DNA of 64,000 nucleotides from DAOWHW01 sp964493265 (lineage in GTDB: Archaea; Nanobdellota; Nanobdellia; Pacearchaeales; UBA284). Both the position numbers and the translations under genes were made by a program. A model generated the notes under the pieces. The model did not search any database and had not been told where the DNA came from. It worked only from the letters and a program-made list of their open reading frames with translations. Shown piece after piece: positions 43,988 to 53,377 of the stretch. Location of the stretch: contig CAZBLY010000002.1 in assembly GCA_964493265.1 (NCBI GenBank), positions 1 to 64,000 on the forward strand, written 5' to 3'. The stretch's first letter is position 1. The number at the start of each line of letters is the position of its first letter.

Positions 43988-46288
43988 TTATATTTTTTTC
44001 CTTTTTAATTCTTTTTTTAGCCAATCCTGCCATTCCTTGAAAACACGACTGCCTTTTGGAACACCTATTTCTTGTCTTACTTTATCACTTATTTCATGAA
44101 ACATATTATTATATTTTATGACCCATGGCGCTTCAAGTAATTCTGGTTTTTTAAGTTTAGTAGCAATTTTAACTGTTGCCTCTTTTATTTTTGCTCTAAG
44201 AAGAATATTATCCCAAACAGCATCCCAACTGCCTGCCCAGCCTTTAACCTGGCCTGCTATATCTTTTAAAATTTCACTTTCTCCATTTATAAGATCATCT
44301 GTTGGAATAAGATTGTCTTTTCTTACATCATATTTCATTAAATCAAGAAAACCTTTTTCAAGAGCTGGATCTTCTTTCCAGTGTTTTTTAACTTCCGTAA
44401 TCTGCAAAACACGACGCCATCTATGTAAACCATCTGCACTTTTAATAGGATTACAGACAATTATTACATCAGTTGCTTTGAAACTTGTTGCTGGAACTTT
44501 TAAATCATTAACAACCCTGTCAAATACGCCGTAAGGAGATGCCCCATGAATTGTTCCTGCCACTACATTAGCCAGGGCACCAATTCTCATTGCTTCATAG
44601 AGAGCCAGGGCCTCTTCACTTCTAACCTCTCCAACTATTAAACTAGAATCTCCTAATCTAAGAGAGGTTCTAATTCCTTCAGCTGCACTAAATTCTGTTG
44701 TTTCTCTTGCTAAAGCTTCTCGAACTTTCATCCTTAGAATATCATATCCTAATTCTCTAAATGAAACAACTGGAAGTTCCATTGTACCCTCAATAGCAAT
44801 AATTCTATATCTAGGCATAATTTCTAACATAGATGCTCCTAACATAGATGTTTTTCCAGAACTTCTGGTTCCAGCAATTAGCATTGTTCTTCCACCATCA
44901 ACTAAAAAAGAGATTAAACCAGATGCAAGAGGATTTATCATTTTGTTTTGTATAAATAAAGGCAAGGTCCAGGGTTTTTCTCTGTGTCTTCTTAAAGCAT
45001 AAGCAAGACCATAAGGACTAAGAGGTTGTTGGATTATTGAAACTCTTGCTCTGGCTGTTCCAATTATTAATTCAGTATCTAAAACAGGATTCGCCTCATC
45101 AAGAGGACGGCCTGACATCATTCTAAATTTAGCTGCCCATGATTCAGCATCTTCATGACTAGGCATAATATTTGTATCACACTCATCATATTTTTGATGT
45201 CTTACAAATAAAGGAACTACACCAACAGGGGCATTAATCATAATATCTTGTAATTTTTCATCTTGAAGAAGAACTTCAACTAAACCAAAACCAATAGTAT
45301 GTCTCACTAAAATTATAGCCAATCTATTAATCTGTCTATAACTGAGTCGGATTTTTTTTGTGCTTGCAAGTTCTCTTATAAGATCTTTTGCTATATTTAA
45401 GAAAACGTGCCTTATTCTGCCGGGATCTACAAATTCTTCTGCTTTTGGTTTATGTTCAAGCAAAACATTTCTTGCAAGATTGATTATTGTTTGAAGATCT
45501 TCAGATAGGGTAAATTCAGGAGCCATAATATGATAAACATATTTTGTTTTTCCAGGAATCTTAAGAATTGTTACAGTGCTTTTATCATATACCGGGCCTA
45601 TCTCATATTGGTCAATTATTTCAGCTTCTGGTGGAAAAGAAGCCATTAATCTTGTAAAAGTAAAATTAGGAATTATCTGTGGACGGAAAATATTTTTATA
45701 AAGAATTCTAGTTCCTAATTTATAACCAAGAAGATGCTCTTTTGCTAATTTTATAATTTCTAATTTTTCTAATAAGTAGAGTATTTTAGTAAGTAGTTTA
45801 ATATAATAATTTTCGCATTTTGTTTCTTGTTTATCTTCTTTTGAAATTCTTTTAGTTATAATTTTTTCTTCTCTAAGTAATCTTTTAGCTTCAACATAAC
45901 AACCAATTGGGTCTTGTTTAAGAAGTGTTAAAATAAGATATCTCATAGCATCGTATCTTTGGGGAAGATGTCTTTTACATTTAAATGGCTCTAGAGTTGA
46001 AGCTTCTAGAACTTTTTCTTGTTTGATTAAATGAACATAAAGCTGCCCTATCTCAATTAATAAAGCGACTTGCCTAAAATCATAACTATAATTTCTCTGC
46101 TGAACAAAAACAACTCTAGAAATATTTGGAGATTCAATTAAAGATTCTATAGTTCGCGCCATAACAATAGAAGATTCTGCAATGCCAGGCACATAAGGGG
46201 CCCCAAGATAATTAATATACATTATATCCTGGCCAGCTTCTCTCTTAACTTCATACCCGTATATTTTTGTTCCTGGTTTGAATATCAT
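43988..46288 (-). CDS. Type IV pilus/archaellum-type secretion ATPase (GspE/FlaI family)
   Basis: The 766-residue ATPase has a long N-terminal region (about 1-250) and a C-terminal secretion ATPase core: Walker A AGTRSSGKTS near 467-476, EGTMELP, the Walker B with SLIVGEVRSEEA, and the His box VAGTIHGASPYG. It powers assembly of pilus-like filaments together with a TadC/FlaJ platform, which is encoded at 57473-59632. The size is larger than average, with an extra N-terminal domain. Two coiled-coil genes are divergent from it. Confidence 0.93.
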   Translation of the reverse strand: MIFKPGTKIYGYEVKREAGQDIMYINYLGAPYVPGIAESSIVMARTIESLIESPNISRVVFVQQRNYSYDFRQVALLIEIGQLYVHLIKQEKVLEASTLEPFKCKRHLPQRYDAMRYLILTLLKQDPIGCYVEAKRLLREEKIITKRISKEDKQETKCENYYIKLLTKILYLLEKLEIIKLAKEHLLGYKLGTRILYKNIFRPQIIPNFTFTRLMASFPPEAEIIDQYEIGPVYDKSTVTILKIPGKTKYVYHIMAPEFTLSEDLQTIINLARNVLLEHKPKAEEFVDPGRIRHVFLNIAKDLIRELASTKKIRLSYRQINRLAIILVRHTIGFGLVEVLLQDEKLQDIMINAPVGVVPLFVRHQKYDECDTNIMPSHEDAESWAAKFRMMSGRPLDEANPVLDTELIIGTARARVSIIQQPLSPYGLAYALRRHREKPWTLPLFIQNKMINPLASGLISFLVDGGRTMLIAGTRSSGKTSMLGASMLEIMPRYRIIAIEGTMELPVVSFRELGYDILRMKVREALARETTEFSAAEGIRTSLRLGDSSLIVGEVRSEEALALYEAMRIGALANVVAGTIHGASPYGVFDRVVNDLKVPATSFKATDVIIVCNPIKSADGLHRWRRVLQITEVKKHWKEDPALEKGFLDLMKYDVRKDNLIPTDDLINGESEILKDIAGQVKGWAGSWDAVWDNILLRAKIKEATVKIATKLKKPELLEAPWVIKYNNMFHEISDKVRQEIGVPKGSRVFKEWQDWLKKELKRKKI

Positions 46289-46437
46289 ATTAAATGTTTC
46301 CTCTTTTTATTATTATTTAAACAAATCTATATTTTTAATTATTACTATAAATTATAATACGAGATAAATATTTAAATCAAAAGTTCTTTGAAAACTAATA
46401 AGAGAAATATAAGAAAAAACAAAAGAGGCAAAAAAAT

Positions 46438-46836
46438 ATGGATGAAAAAGAACTTGGGGCTATTTCTGCATTTCTTTCAGATTTTAGCACTAGGGTGAAT
46501 GACGTTGAAGAGAAAATGAGATTGATTAAAGAAAAACTTTTAACTTTGGGTCAGACTGTTTTAAAACAAAATGATAGATTAAATAAAGAAACAATTTTAA
46601 TAAAAGAAGATATAAGAAATATTAAAAATGAAAATGACCGTTTAAAAGAGGTGGTTGAGCATATTGTTGGGGAGACTGCAGAATTTGCAAGAAAAAGCGA
46701 ACTTCAAATTTTAGAGAGATATATGAAAATTTTTGAACCTCTTAAATTTGCAACAATGGAAGATGTTAAAAGATTAATAAATAAGGCTTTGAAAGAAAAA
46801 AAATATATTATTCCTGTTGAAGATGAAGAAGAGTAA
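46438..46836 (+). CDS. Coiled-coil protein next to the secretion ATPase
   Basis: The 132-residue protein is almost entirely helical: a coiled coil from about residue 10 to 85 (heptads around IKEKLLTLGQTVLKQNDRL) and a short C-terminal amphipathic part (FATMEDVKRLINKALKEKKY) with an acidic end. It shares the divergent promoter region (46289-46437) with the ATPase, suggesting a partner such as an archaellum FlaC/D/E-like scaffold. This is inferred from position and shape only. Confidence 0.6.
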   Translation: MDEKELGAISAFLSDFSTRVNDVEEKMRLIKEKLLTLGQTVLKQNDRLNKETILIKEDIRNIKNENDRLKEVVEHIVGETAEFARKSELQILERYMKIFEPLKFATMEDVKRLINKALKEKKYIIPVEDEEE

Positions 46837-46885
46837 ATAATAAAAAGTCAATTTGTTATTTTTAATTGAATAAAAATAAATAAAA

Positions 46886-47665
46886 ATGAAAAAAAGGGTT
46901 CCAGTAGGTGAGATTCTGAAATTAAGTAGAGAGGGTTATACAGATGCTGATATAATTAAATATCTTAGAGAAGAGGGCTATAGCCCTATCCAGATAAATG
47001 ATGCAATTAATCAAGCAAAAATTAAACTTGAATTAGCAAGAACAGCTGGAATAGAACCTGATGAAGAATATTCTGATTCTGATTATGATGAAAGCGAGAA
47101 TCAAGGTGAAGAGCAGATGACTCCTTCAATAATGAATCAGGAACAACCAGAAGAAAATTATTATGCTCCCCCTGCCCGGTCTCAACCAATGGCAGCCCCA
47201 GCAGTTGCTCCAACAACCCCGGGACCAGGACCAGGAGAAGCTTATCCTAGTTATCCTTATGCATATGAAGCTAAAGCGCCATCAACAGAAACAATGGAAG
47301 AACTTGCTGAAGAAATCATAGATGAAAAATGGCGGGATTTTTCAAAGAAAGCTGGCAATATTTCAGAATTTAAAACATATATTGAATCAAGATTAAAAAA
47401 CCTAGATGATAGACTCAAAAGAATAGAAAAAGCTTTTGACAAGCTTCAATCAGCCACCTTGGAGAAGTCAAGAGAATATGGAAGAGATGTTAAGAGTCTT
47501 GGATCGGAAATGCAAGCTCTAGAGGGGGCTTTTGGGAAAATAATTCAACCCCTAACTGGTTCTGTAAAAGAATTAAGAGAATTAAGTGAAGATATGAGAA
47601 GAGCCAAGACAAAAACAAGGATAACAAAAACAAAGTCAATAAGGACAAAAAAGAGGAAAAAGTAA
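46886..47665 (+). CDS. Helix-linker-coiled-coil protein next to the secretion ATPase
   Basis: The 259-residue protein starts with a small helical domain (VGEILKLSREGYTDADIIKYL with a helix-turn-helix look), followed by a Pro/Ala/Tyr-rich flexible linker (about 70-130) and a C-terminal coiled coil with a basic tail. The order binding module, flexible linker, coiled coil resembles adaptor proteins of the archaellum and pilus motor. It lies 49 bases behind the previous coiled-coil gene on the same strand. Confidence 0.6.
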   Translation: MKKRVPVGEILKLSREGYTDADIIKYLREEGYSPIQINDAINQAKIKLELARTAGIEPDEEYSDSDYDESENQGEEQMTPSIMNQEQPEENYYAPPARSQPMAAPAVAPTTPGPGPGEAYPSYPYAYEAKAPSTETMEELAEEIIDEKWRDFSKKAGNISEFKTYIESRLKNLDDRLKRIEKAFDKLQSATLEKSREYGRDVKSLGSEMQALEGAFGKIIQPLTGSVKELRELSEDMRRAKTKTRITKTKSIRTKKRKK

Positions 47666-47749
47666 GATTATTGTTTTTTATTACCAATTAGTCAAGATAT
47701 GTGATTTTTTATAACAAACTTTTTATATTTTTGTATAGGTTATATATTG

Positions 47750-49900
47750 ATGAAACTTGCATATATAATACATACAGAACCTATTAATCATTTTTCAGGA
47801 AATGAAGTAAGATTTTTTATTAGGGAATTTGATAATGAAACTAAAAAAGGCAAATCTGGTGTTTTTATAAAAAAAATTGATTATATTATTCCAACATTTG
47901 AAATAAAAAATAATGAAGTTGGGGATTTGTTTCAAAAATGTAAGAATGAATTTCCACAAATACAGTTTAAGCAAAAATATTATAATTCAAACAAATCAAT
48001 AATTTGGGCTTATATTAATGATTTAAAATCGTTAAATTCTAGAAAAAAAGAAGAAAGGATAAAACTTCCAAATAAATTTCTTGTTCATAAAACTTCCCGT
48101 TCGCAACAATTAAGATTTTATTATCCTCCTTTTACAATGGTCAATGTAATTAATAATAATATGGTATTACCTGCAAAACAAGAAAAAAGTATGATTGATT
48201 TAGAATCTATTTTAGAAGATAAAAAATGTGCAATAGATATTGAAACTATTGATTATGATACCCCTAATGAAAGAATAAGCAATGTTGTACTCAATTTTGG
48301 AAATAGGGGCTATATAATAACCACTTTTAATCCACCATTCAATAATTTTAAAAATTATAAAATTATTTCTGTTTCTGATGTTAGTTTAGATAAATCTACA
48401 GACGAAATTAAAAAAAGGGTCACCGAAATAATTCAAAAAGAAGATCCTTTATTTTTTTATGGTTTTAATATTGAATTTGATCAAAGAAAATTAAGAGGAT
48501 TAGGTAAAGATAATGAATATTTGCCAGGAATAGGAAAAACAGGACCAATTTATAAATCTGTTCAAGGCATGAAAAACATGATTACAAAAGGCAGATTTAC
48601 AGTTGATCTTTATCCTTATTTATTTTTTTATTATAATATTTTTGAAAATAATAAACTGGAAACGCATGCAAGAATGTCTGGTATTAATTTTACAAAGAGC
48701 CTTCCATATGGGGTCTTAGCACATAGAACAAAAAAAGGAGAGCAAGGGTCTTTAGATGATATGATTGAAGTTCTTACATATGTTGTAGAAGATGGAAATG
48801 TCACTTATCAACTTGGAGAAAAAAATATTAAAAAAATAATATTAAAAAGTAAATTTGTAAAGAGAAAACCTTCTATTATTTGTACGACATCTGGCAAAAA
48901 TATTATGAAAGAATTTTGGAGACAAAAGTTTTTTCTTAAAAAAAATACATTACAAGATAGGTATGAATATAGTTATAAAGAGAATAAATTTTCAATTGAA
49001 GAATATAAAAAGGAATTTCTTAATTTAGATAAAAAGGATGGACTTTTTAAAAATATTTCAATTATCTATCCCACACTTTTTATAAAAGCCTTATGGGATA
49101 CAGTAATTGCAGGTACGGCTGATAATTTAAGATTTAATACCCCTGAAGAAAAATATGATTCTTATCAAACCATTAACGAATATGTTTCTCAAATTATTGA
49201 AGATACCAATTCTTTTAAAGAAAAAAGTAAAAATAAATCAGATTTAAGGAACAAATTAAATTATGTACTTAAAGACGAATATGGTGTTGATATGAATACT
49301 ATAGAAACAAAATTAAATGAACATTCAATACTTTTTAATGATTTGTTAGATAAAGCAGAACTTATAACTTATTCAAAAAAATTCTTATATGTAAAAAATC
49401 CAAACCAAATTGTAAAAAGAGGATTGGGATTCATTCTTGCTAAAGGTAATTGTTTATCTGCTGGCAAAAAAATTGTTTCTTTAGTTGAAAATGCTCATTT
49501 TCCAAAATTTATTTATCAAGGATTTAATATTTCTAAAGGCAAAAAAACAAATTTTGATATTGAACTCATGAAAGATTTTTTGCTTAGAAGATTATGTTTG
49601 GAGAATGAAAATAATACAATTTCTTTTTTAAAAAATAAAATAAATAAATTAAGAAAAGGAAAAGTAAATAATGAAAACCTTATCTATAAAGGATTTTTTA
49701 GAAAGAATGAAAAAGAAATAGGCCCTGGTTATGGTTTTGTTATAAATAATAAAGAACCTCTTAAAACAGATGATTTTTTAATGACATCACAACAGCCAAA
49801 TTATGAAATTTATATTAGTAATTTTTTGAAGACATTTAAGGATGTTATTACTGCTGGTTTTGATAATAAACAGGAACTTTTAGATATTTTTAGAATTTAA
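47750..49900 (+). CDS. B-family DNA polymerase homologue with intact exonuclease and inactivated polymerase
   Basis: The 716-residue protein keeps the three DEDDy proofreading motifs: Exo I AIDIET (D163, E165), Exo II GFNIEFD (N240, D244) and Exo III YVVEDG (Y344, D348). The polymerase palm is wrecked: motif A reads NISIIYP around 435-441, where the catalytic D of DxxSLYP is N, and the region matching YGDTDS reads YSKKFLYV (541-548), with lysines replacing the metal-binding aspartates. Inactivated archaeal PolB proteins are known; one with a complete exonuclease site could act as a 3'-5' nuclease or a DNA-binding scaffold. It is convergent with radA (two bases apart). The start was chosen at the ATG (47750) next to a TTG. 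Confidence 0.85.
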   Translation: MKLAYIIHTEPINHFSGNEVRFFIREFDNETKKGKSGVFIKKIDYIIPTFEIKNNEVGDLFQKCKNEFPQIQFKQKYYNSNKSIIWAYINDLKSLNSRKKEERIKLPNKFLVHKTSRSQQLRFYYPPFTMVNVINNNMVLPAKQEKSMIDLESILEDKKCAIDIETIDYDTPNERISNVVLNFGNRGYIITTFNPPFNNFKNYKIISVSDVSLDKSTDEIKKRVTEIIQKEDPLFFYGFNIEFDQRKLRGLGKDNEYLPGIGKTGPIYKSVQGMKNMITKGRFTVDLYPYLFFYYNIFENNKLETHARMSGINFTKSLPYGVLAHRTKKGEQGSLDDMIEVLTYVVEDGNVTYQLGEKNIKKIILKSKFVKRKPSIICTTSGKNIMKEFWRQKFFLKKNTLQDRYEYSYKENKFSIEEYKKEFLNLDKKDGLFKNISIIYPTLFIKALWDTVIAGTADNLRFNTPEEKYDSYQTINEYVSQIIEDTNSFKEKSKNKSDLRNKLNYVLKDEYGVDMNTIETKLNEHSILFNDLLDKAELITYSKKFLYVKNPNQIVKRGLGFILAKGNCLSAGKKIVSLVENAHFPKFIYQGFNISKGKKTNFDIELMKDFLLRRLCLENENNTISFLKNKINKLRKGKVNNENLIYKGFFRKNEKEIGPGYGFVINNKEPLKTDDFLMTSQQPNYEIYISNFLKTFKDVITAGFDNKQELLDIFRI

Positions 49901-49902
49901 AT

Positions 49903-50880
49903 CTATATCTCATCCTGCAAACCATTTTTTGTAATAAAGAAAATACATTCACCTTCTGGAAGATTAGGGGAGTCAATCATCTTGCCAACCCTGCTGCCTT
50001 TTTTTCCTCTTCTTAAATAAATTCTATATGTGGAGGCATGTCCAACTATATGCCCTCCTATTGCCTGTGTTGGATCTCCAAAAAGAACATCTGGACGGGA
50101 CATAACCTGGTTTGTTATATAAATGGCCAAGTTATTAGCTTCAGCAATTCTCATTAAACTATGAAGATGTTTGTTAATTCTTTGTTGTCTGTCTGCTAGC
50201 ATTCCACGCCCTGTAAATTCCGCTCTAAAATGTGCTGTGATTGAATCAACTATAACAAGTTTTATTGGTTCTCCTCTTCTTATTAATTCAGTAACTTTAT
50301 CTACAAGAAGAATTTGATGGTCGCTATTAAATGCGCGAGCCACAAAAATATTTTTTAGGGTTTTCATAAAATCTAAACCAAAATATTCAGCAATCTGCCT
50401 TATTCTTTCTGGACGAAAAGTCCCTTCTGTATCTATCCAAACAACCTTGGCATTTGCACCGCCTTTTTCTATAGGGAGCTGGGTTGTTACAGCAAGAACA
50501 TGGGCAATCTGGCTTTTTCCACTGCCATAAGCTCCAAAAGTTTCTGTCATCGCTCTGGTTTCAATTCCACCACCTAATAACATATTAAGATTTTTTGATC
50601 CTGTAGTGATTTTAATAACTTCTTCCCTTTTCTTTAGATATTGTGTTGCATCTTCAAATTCAAGATGAAGCATTTTTCTGGCTGCACCTATAGCCTTTCT
50701 AGCTACGCTTGTACTTATATCTGCTAAAGAACTTAAATCAGATGGAGTCATGACAGCAATACTCATTAAGTCGCCATAACCAGCCCCTTCAAGTTTAGAT
50801 GCTGTTGTCTGGCCTATTCCAGGAAGATCTGTAAGTTTAAGTTCTCCTTCCTTTTCTTTTTTGGTTTTAATTTTAGTGAT
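49903..50880 (-). CDS. radA: RadA recombinase, start apparently non-AUG
   Basis: The C-terminal core has Walker A GAYGSGKS, Walker B LVIVDSITAHF and the RadA L1/L2 loops (GRGMLADRQQR, ATQAIGGH-like). The first ATG (50766) would cut off the helix-hairpin-helix DNA-binding domain, yet the upstream frame encodes it well (LTDLPGIGQTTASKLEGAGY). Between the in-frame stop at 50905-50907 and that domain there is no ATG, GTG or TTG. The best start is ATC at 50880, seven bases behind GGGGGT (50888-50893), giving about 325 residues beginning MTKIKT. A miscalled base (ATG read as ATC) is the alternative. Confidence 0.85.
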   Translation of the reverse strand: MTKIKTKKEKEGELKLTDLPGIGQTTASKLEGAGYGDLMSIAVMTPSDLSSLADISTSVARKAIGAARKMLHLEFEDATQYLKKREEVIKITTGSKNLNMLLGGGIETRAMTETFGAYGSGKSQIAHVLAVTTQLPIEKGGANAKVVWIDTEGTFRPERIRQIAEYFGLDFMKTLKNIFVARAFNSDHQILLVDKVTELIRRGEPIKLVIVDSITAHFRAEFTGRGMLADRQQRINKHLHSLMRIAEANNLAIYITNQVMSRPDVLFGDPTQAIGGHIVGHASTYRIYLRRGKKGSRVGKMIDSPNLPEGECIFFITKNGLQDEI

Positions 50881-50930
50881 TTTAATTACCCCCGATCTTG
50901 ACCCTTAACCGTAAAAATAACGTATGAAAG

Positions 50931-50940
50931 TTTTATAAAT
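50931..50940 (-). promoter_or_regulatory. TATA box of radA
   Basis: On the minus strand ATTTATAAAA lies here. Transcription should start about 25 bases downstream, near 50905-50910. The mRNA therefore begins just before the SD-like GGGGGT and the proposed ATC start, so no upstream ATG can be used. Confidence 0.6.
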
Positions 50941-50977
50941 ATTATCCTAATATGTAATATGTTTCAGAACTTCATCA

Positions 50978-51949
50978 TTATTTGTTTAATTCATCTATAA
51001 TATCTTCTGGTTTTGATTTTTGAATATTGTTTATGATAAATTCATTTCTATTAAACATGACGTTTTTTCTAGCCCGGCCTGTAAAGATTATTTCTGTTCC
51101 TAAAATATCTTGTTTTTTATCTAGGAAAAAAGAAGCATCCTGAAGTTTTTCTATTTCATTTTCTTCTATACTAAGAAGTTTGATTATTGTTTCATTAAAA
51201 GCAACTGCCCTAATATTCTCAGTCCCATCATCAATAACTAAAGGGATAAGAGCTCTTTTTTTTGCCACAACAACGTTGTGTTTTATACATATTGCTTTAT
51301 CACCTTCATAAGTAACTTTCATTCCACATTCAGGACAAGTTGAAAAGAAATTTGGTTGGAAAAGCTGTACAATATTTCCTCTAATGCTGGTTCTATCACC
51401 TGGCTGTAATTCAGATATTTTTTTAATTGGCAGTTTTTCTTTTATTATTCGAACATTTTTAATTTCTTTATCACTTAATTCAATTTTTGCATTAGAACTT
51501 AAATGCAGTTCTCTTATTGTTGTTCCTCTTACATCTGCATTTTGTATATCTATAACAGAATCTTTTTTTATTGTTTTATTTTTTATTAAATCAATATGAC
51601 TAGTATCCCATAAAACTACACGGATGCTTGAAGTTTCATCAGCTAATAAAAAAGAACCTATTTCTCCTTCATGCTCTGCTCTTTTATATTTTCTGATCGG
51701 ATAGATTTCTATTATCTTGCCGATAGTTTGAATTTTTTTCATTCCTATAAGCATATCAATTACCTTAAATTTTTGTTTTTCAAATGAAATGCCAAGTTCT
51801 GCAGCAACTACTTGGGCAGCTCCAATACCACTTATAAGGCCAGAAAGTTTAGCTTTTTTAGCATCAATTCTTCTTTGAATTTCCTCTAGAGCAAGACCAG
51901 AAAGACGAGCTATCCTTTCAATTAATTGTTGATAAGTAGCTTTAATCAT
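50978..51949 (-). CDS. rpa: RPA-type single-stranded DNA-binding protein
   Basis: The 323-residue protein has an N-terminal helical part, OB-fold segments (KIIEIYPIRKYKRAEHEGE, GSFLLADETSSIRVVLWD; a second around RTSIRGNIVQLFQPN) and a zinc ribbon CPECGMKVTYEGDKAIC, the layout of euryarchaeal RPA41-like proteins. It coats single-stranded DNA in replication and repair. The ATG at 51949 gives MIKATYQQLIERIAR; the earlier frame start is less likely. It is read in the same direction as radA, 71 bases upstream of its TATA box region. Confidence 0.88.
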   Translation of the reverse strand: MIKATYQQLIERIARLSGLALEEIQRRIDAKKAKLSGLISGIGAAQVVAAELGISFEKQKFKVIDMLIGMKKIQTIGKIIEIYPIRKYKRAEHEGEIGSFLLADETSSIRVVLWDTSHIDLIKNKTIKKDSVIDIQNADVRGTTIRELHLSSNAKIELSDKEIKNVRIIKEKLPIKKISELQPGDRTSIRGNIVQLFQPNFFSTCPECGMKVTYEGDKAICIKHNVVVAKKRALIPLVIDDGTENIRAVAFNETIIKLLSIEENEIEKLQDASFFLDKKQDILGTEIIFTGRARKNVMFNRNEFIINNIQKSKPEDIIDELNK

Positions 51950-51997
51950 TTTAATAAAAAACAATAGCTTTTTTTAAATATTCTTATGCTCGAATAA

Positions 51998-52816
51998 TTA
52001 TACTATCATGACAAAATTTAACTTTATTTGTTTAAAATCTTGTCTTCCTTCGCTATCTTTAAAGAAAAAATACTTATTTGTTTTAAGTTCGAAAATAAAA
52101 TTTGATGATGATTTTTGAATTTTGGTTGTCCATCTTTTAAAATTAAGTTTATTTTTAATGCAAATTTCTGGATTTTGCTGTTCTTTACACTCTTGAACAG
52201 CTAGATTTGTTGTATGATAAATATCTATAAAATCATCTAAATAAATTTCTTGTTCACTAAGATTTAGATTGATGATAGGATTTAGATTATAACTTATATT
52301 ATAGGTGGCGAAAGCTGTTGCCTTTTCTGTTTTAAGAACTTTGATTGGAGCGGTTGATTTAATTATCTCTTCCTCTAAATTATGAATATATTCTATTTTC
52401 TGCAATTCAAAACCGCTTTCAAAGCCACTTTCTGGATATTTTTGTAAGAAATCATAAAAACTTTGATTATATTTTTCAACAAATAAGTCTTCTATAAATT
52501 GTTGTTCTGGTTTGCAATCTGATGACCACATAAAATAATTTTTTTCTGAATAAACATTGCAATTAGAATTTTCTTTGTTAATTGCTGCTTGTTTTGCAAT
52601 ATCATAAAATGACTGTGTTGAAGACAGTTTTGCCACACCATTCATATAAAAAGAGAAAGTATTTTGCAGATTTTTGTAATTTGTTGCATCACTTATTTCA
52701 ATTCCAGAATTAATGTTTTTATTTGTACTTGAAAAAGCATACCAGGCAATTCCTATAAAAATTATCATTCCCAAAACCATTCCCACCGCAAAAATTCCTG
52801 CTTTTTTATTTTTCAT
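51998..52816 (-). CDS. Pilin-like protein 11 (large, single helix)
   Basis: The 272-residue protein begins with a basic segment (MKNKKAG) and one hydrophobic helix (FAVGMVLGMIIFIGIAWYAF), then an extracellular domain of about 245 residues with several Cys and Asn residues. The KK-A/G junction before a hydrophobic helix is the form of a class III (prepilin-like) signal. It is the last gene of the array that starts behind the TadC platform. The large exposed domain could be a tip or adhesive subunit, by inference only. Confidence 0.65.
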   Translation of the reverse strand: MKNKKAGIFAVGMVLGMIIFIGIAWYAFSSTNKNINSGIEISDATNYKNLQNTFSFYMNGVAKLSSTQSFYDIAKQAAINKENSNCNVYSEKNYFMWSSDCKPEQQFIEDLFVEKYNQSFYDFLQKYPESGFESGFELQKIEYIHNLEEEIIKSTAPIKVLKTEKATAFATYNISYNLNPIINLNLSEQEIYLDDFIDIYHTTNLAVQECKEQQNPEICIKNKLNFKRWTTKIQKSSSNFIFELKTNKYFFFKDSEGRQDFKQIKLNFVMIV

Positions 52817-52846
52817 CTTTCTTTTTTCATTTATTTTTTATTTTTA

Positions 52847-53362
52847 TCATTTCAAATTTAAAATTTCTAGATTAACAAAAATTGTTTCATTAGATGGAAT
52901 ATAAAAAAATGATCCTGTTGTTTGTTTTACTGCTGGCAAAATCATTGGAACCCCTCCAATAGTAATAATTTCATAACTCAAAATATCAAACTCTTCTGGA
53001 TTTTTAGCTTCAACATTATAATCATATAAATTACCATATGCTTTTTTAATTTCTTGATCTAAAGTTTCTTTATAGTTATAATCTATTTTTGATAATCTTA
53101 TTAAATCAGCCATCATAATCTCTTGTTTTTGTCCATTAATATCTATTTCAATTGTTTTTTGCAGCCATGAGTAAAGAGAAAGATGTTCTTGGTTTTGTAA
53201 TATATTTTCTGTTGTTATTGTCTGCATCTCTTTTTTTCCAAATCCCCAGAAAGCACTTGATATTATGAAAAAAACTATTAATAACAAGGCAACAACAATC
53301 AAACCAACAGTGTCTTGAATAATATCTCCTGCCTGCCCCTTTTTATTTTGTCTTTTTATCAT
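52847..53362 (-). CDS. Pilin-like protein 10
   Basis: The 171-residue protein starts MIKRQNKKGQAGD followed by a hydrophobic helix (TVGLIVVALLLIVFFIISS). The first eleven residues match those of the next upstream gene almost exactly, also at DNA level. Residues 50-171 form an exposed domain with no Cys. It belongs to the eleven-gene array on the minus strand and is probably a structural or minor filament subunit. Confidence 0.65.
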   Translation of the reverse strand: MIKRQNKKGQAGDIIQDTVGLIVVALLLIVFFIISSAFWGFGKKEMQTITTENILQNQEHLSLYSWLQKTIEIDINGQKQEIMMADLIRLSKIDYNYKETLDQEIKKAYGNLYDYNVEAKNPEEFDILSYEIITIGGVPMILPAVKQTTGSFFYIPSNETIFVNLEILNLK

Positions 53363-53364
53363 TT
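53332..53364. repeat. 33-base direct repeat, copy 1 (signal peptide coding segment)
   Basis: These 33 bases are identical to 53803-53835. Both copies cover the codons for the first ten or so residues of pilin-like proteins 10 and 9 plus a few bases upstream of the start codon. The flanking gene sequences are unrelated. Confidence 0.9.
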
Positions 53365-53377
53365 TTATTTTTCGTTT

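Noticed and set aside
50767..50907. Separate small gene upstream of the radA ATG
   Set aside because: The frame is the same as radA and encodes its helix-hairpin-helix domain, so it is the 5' part of radA.
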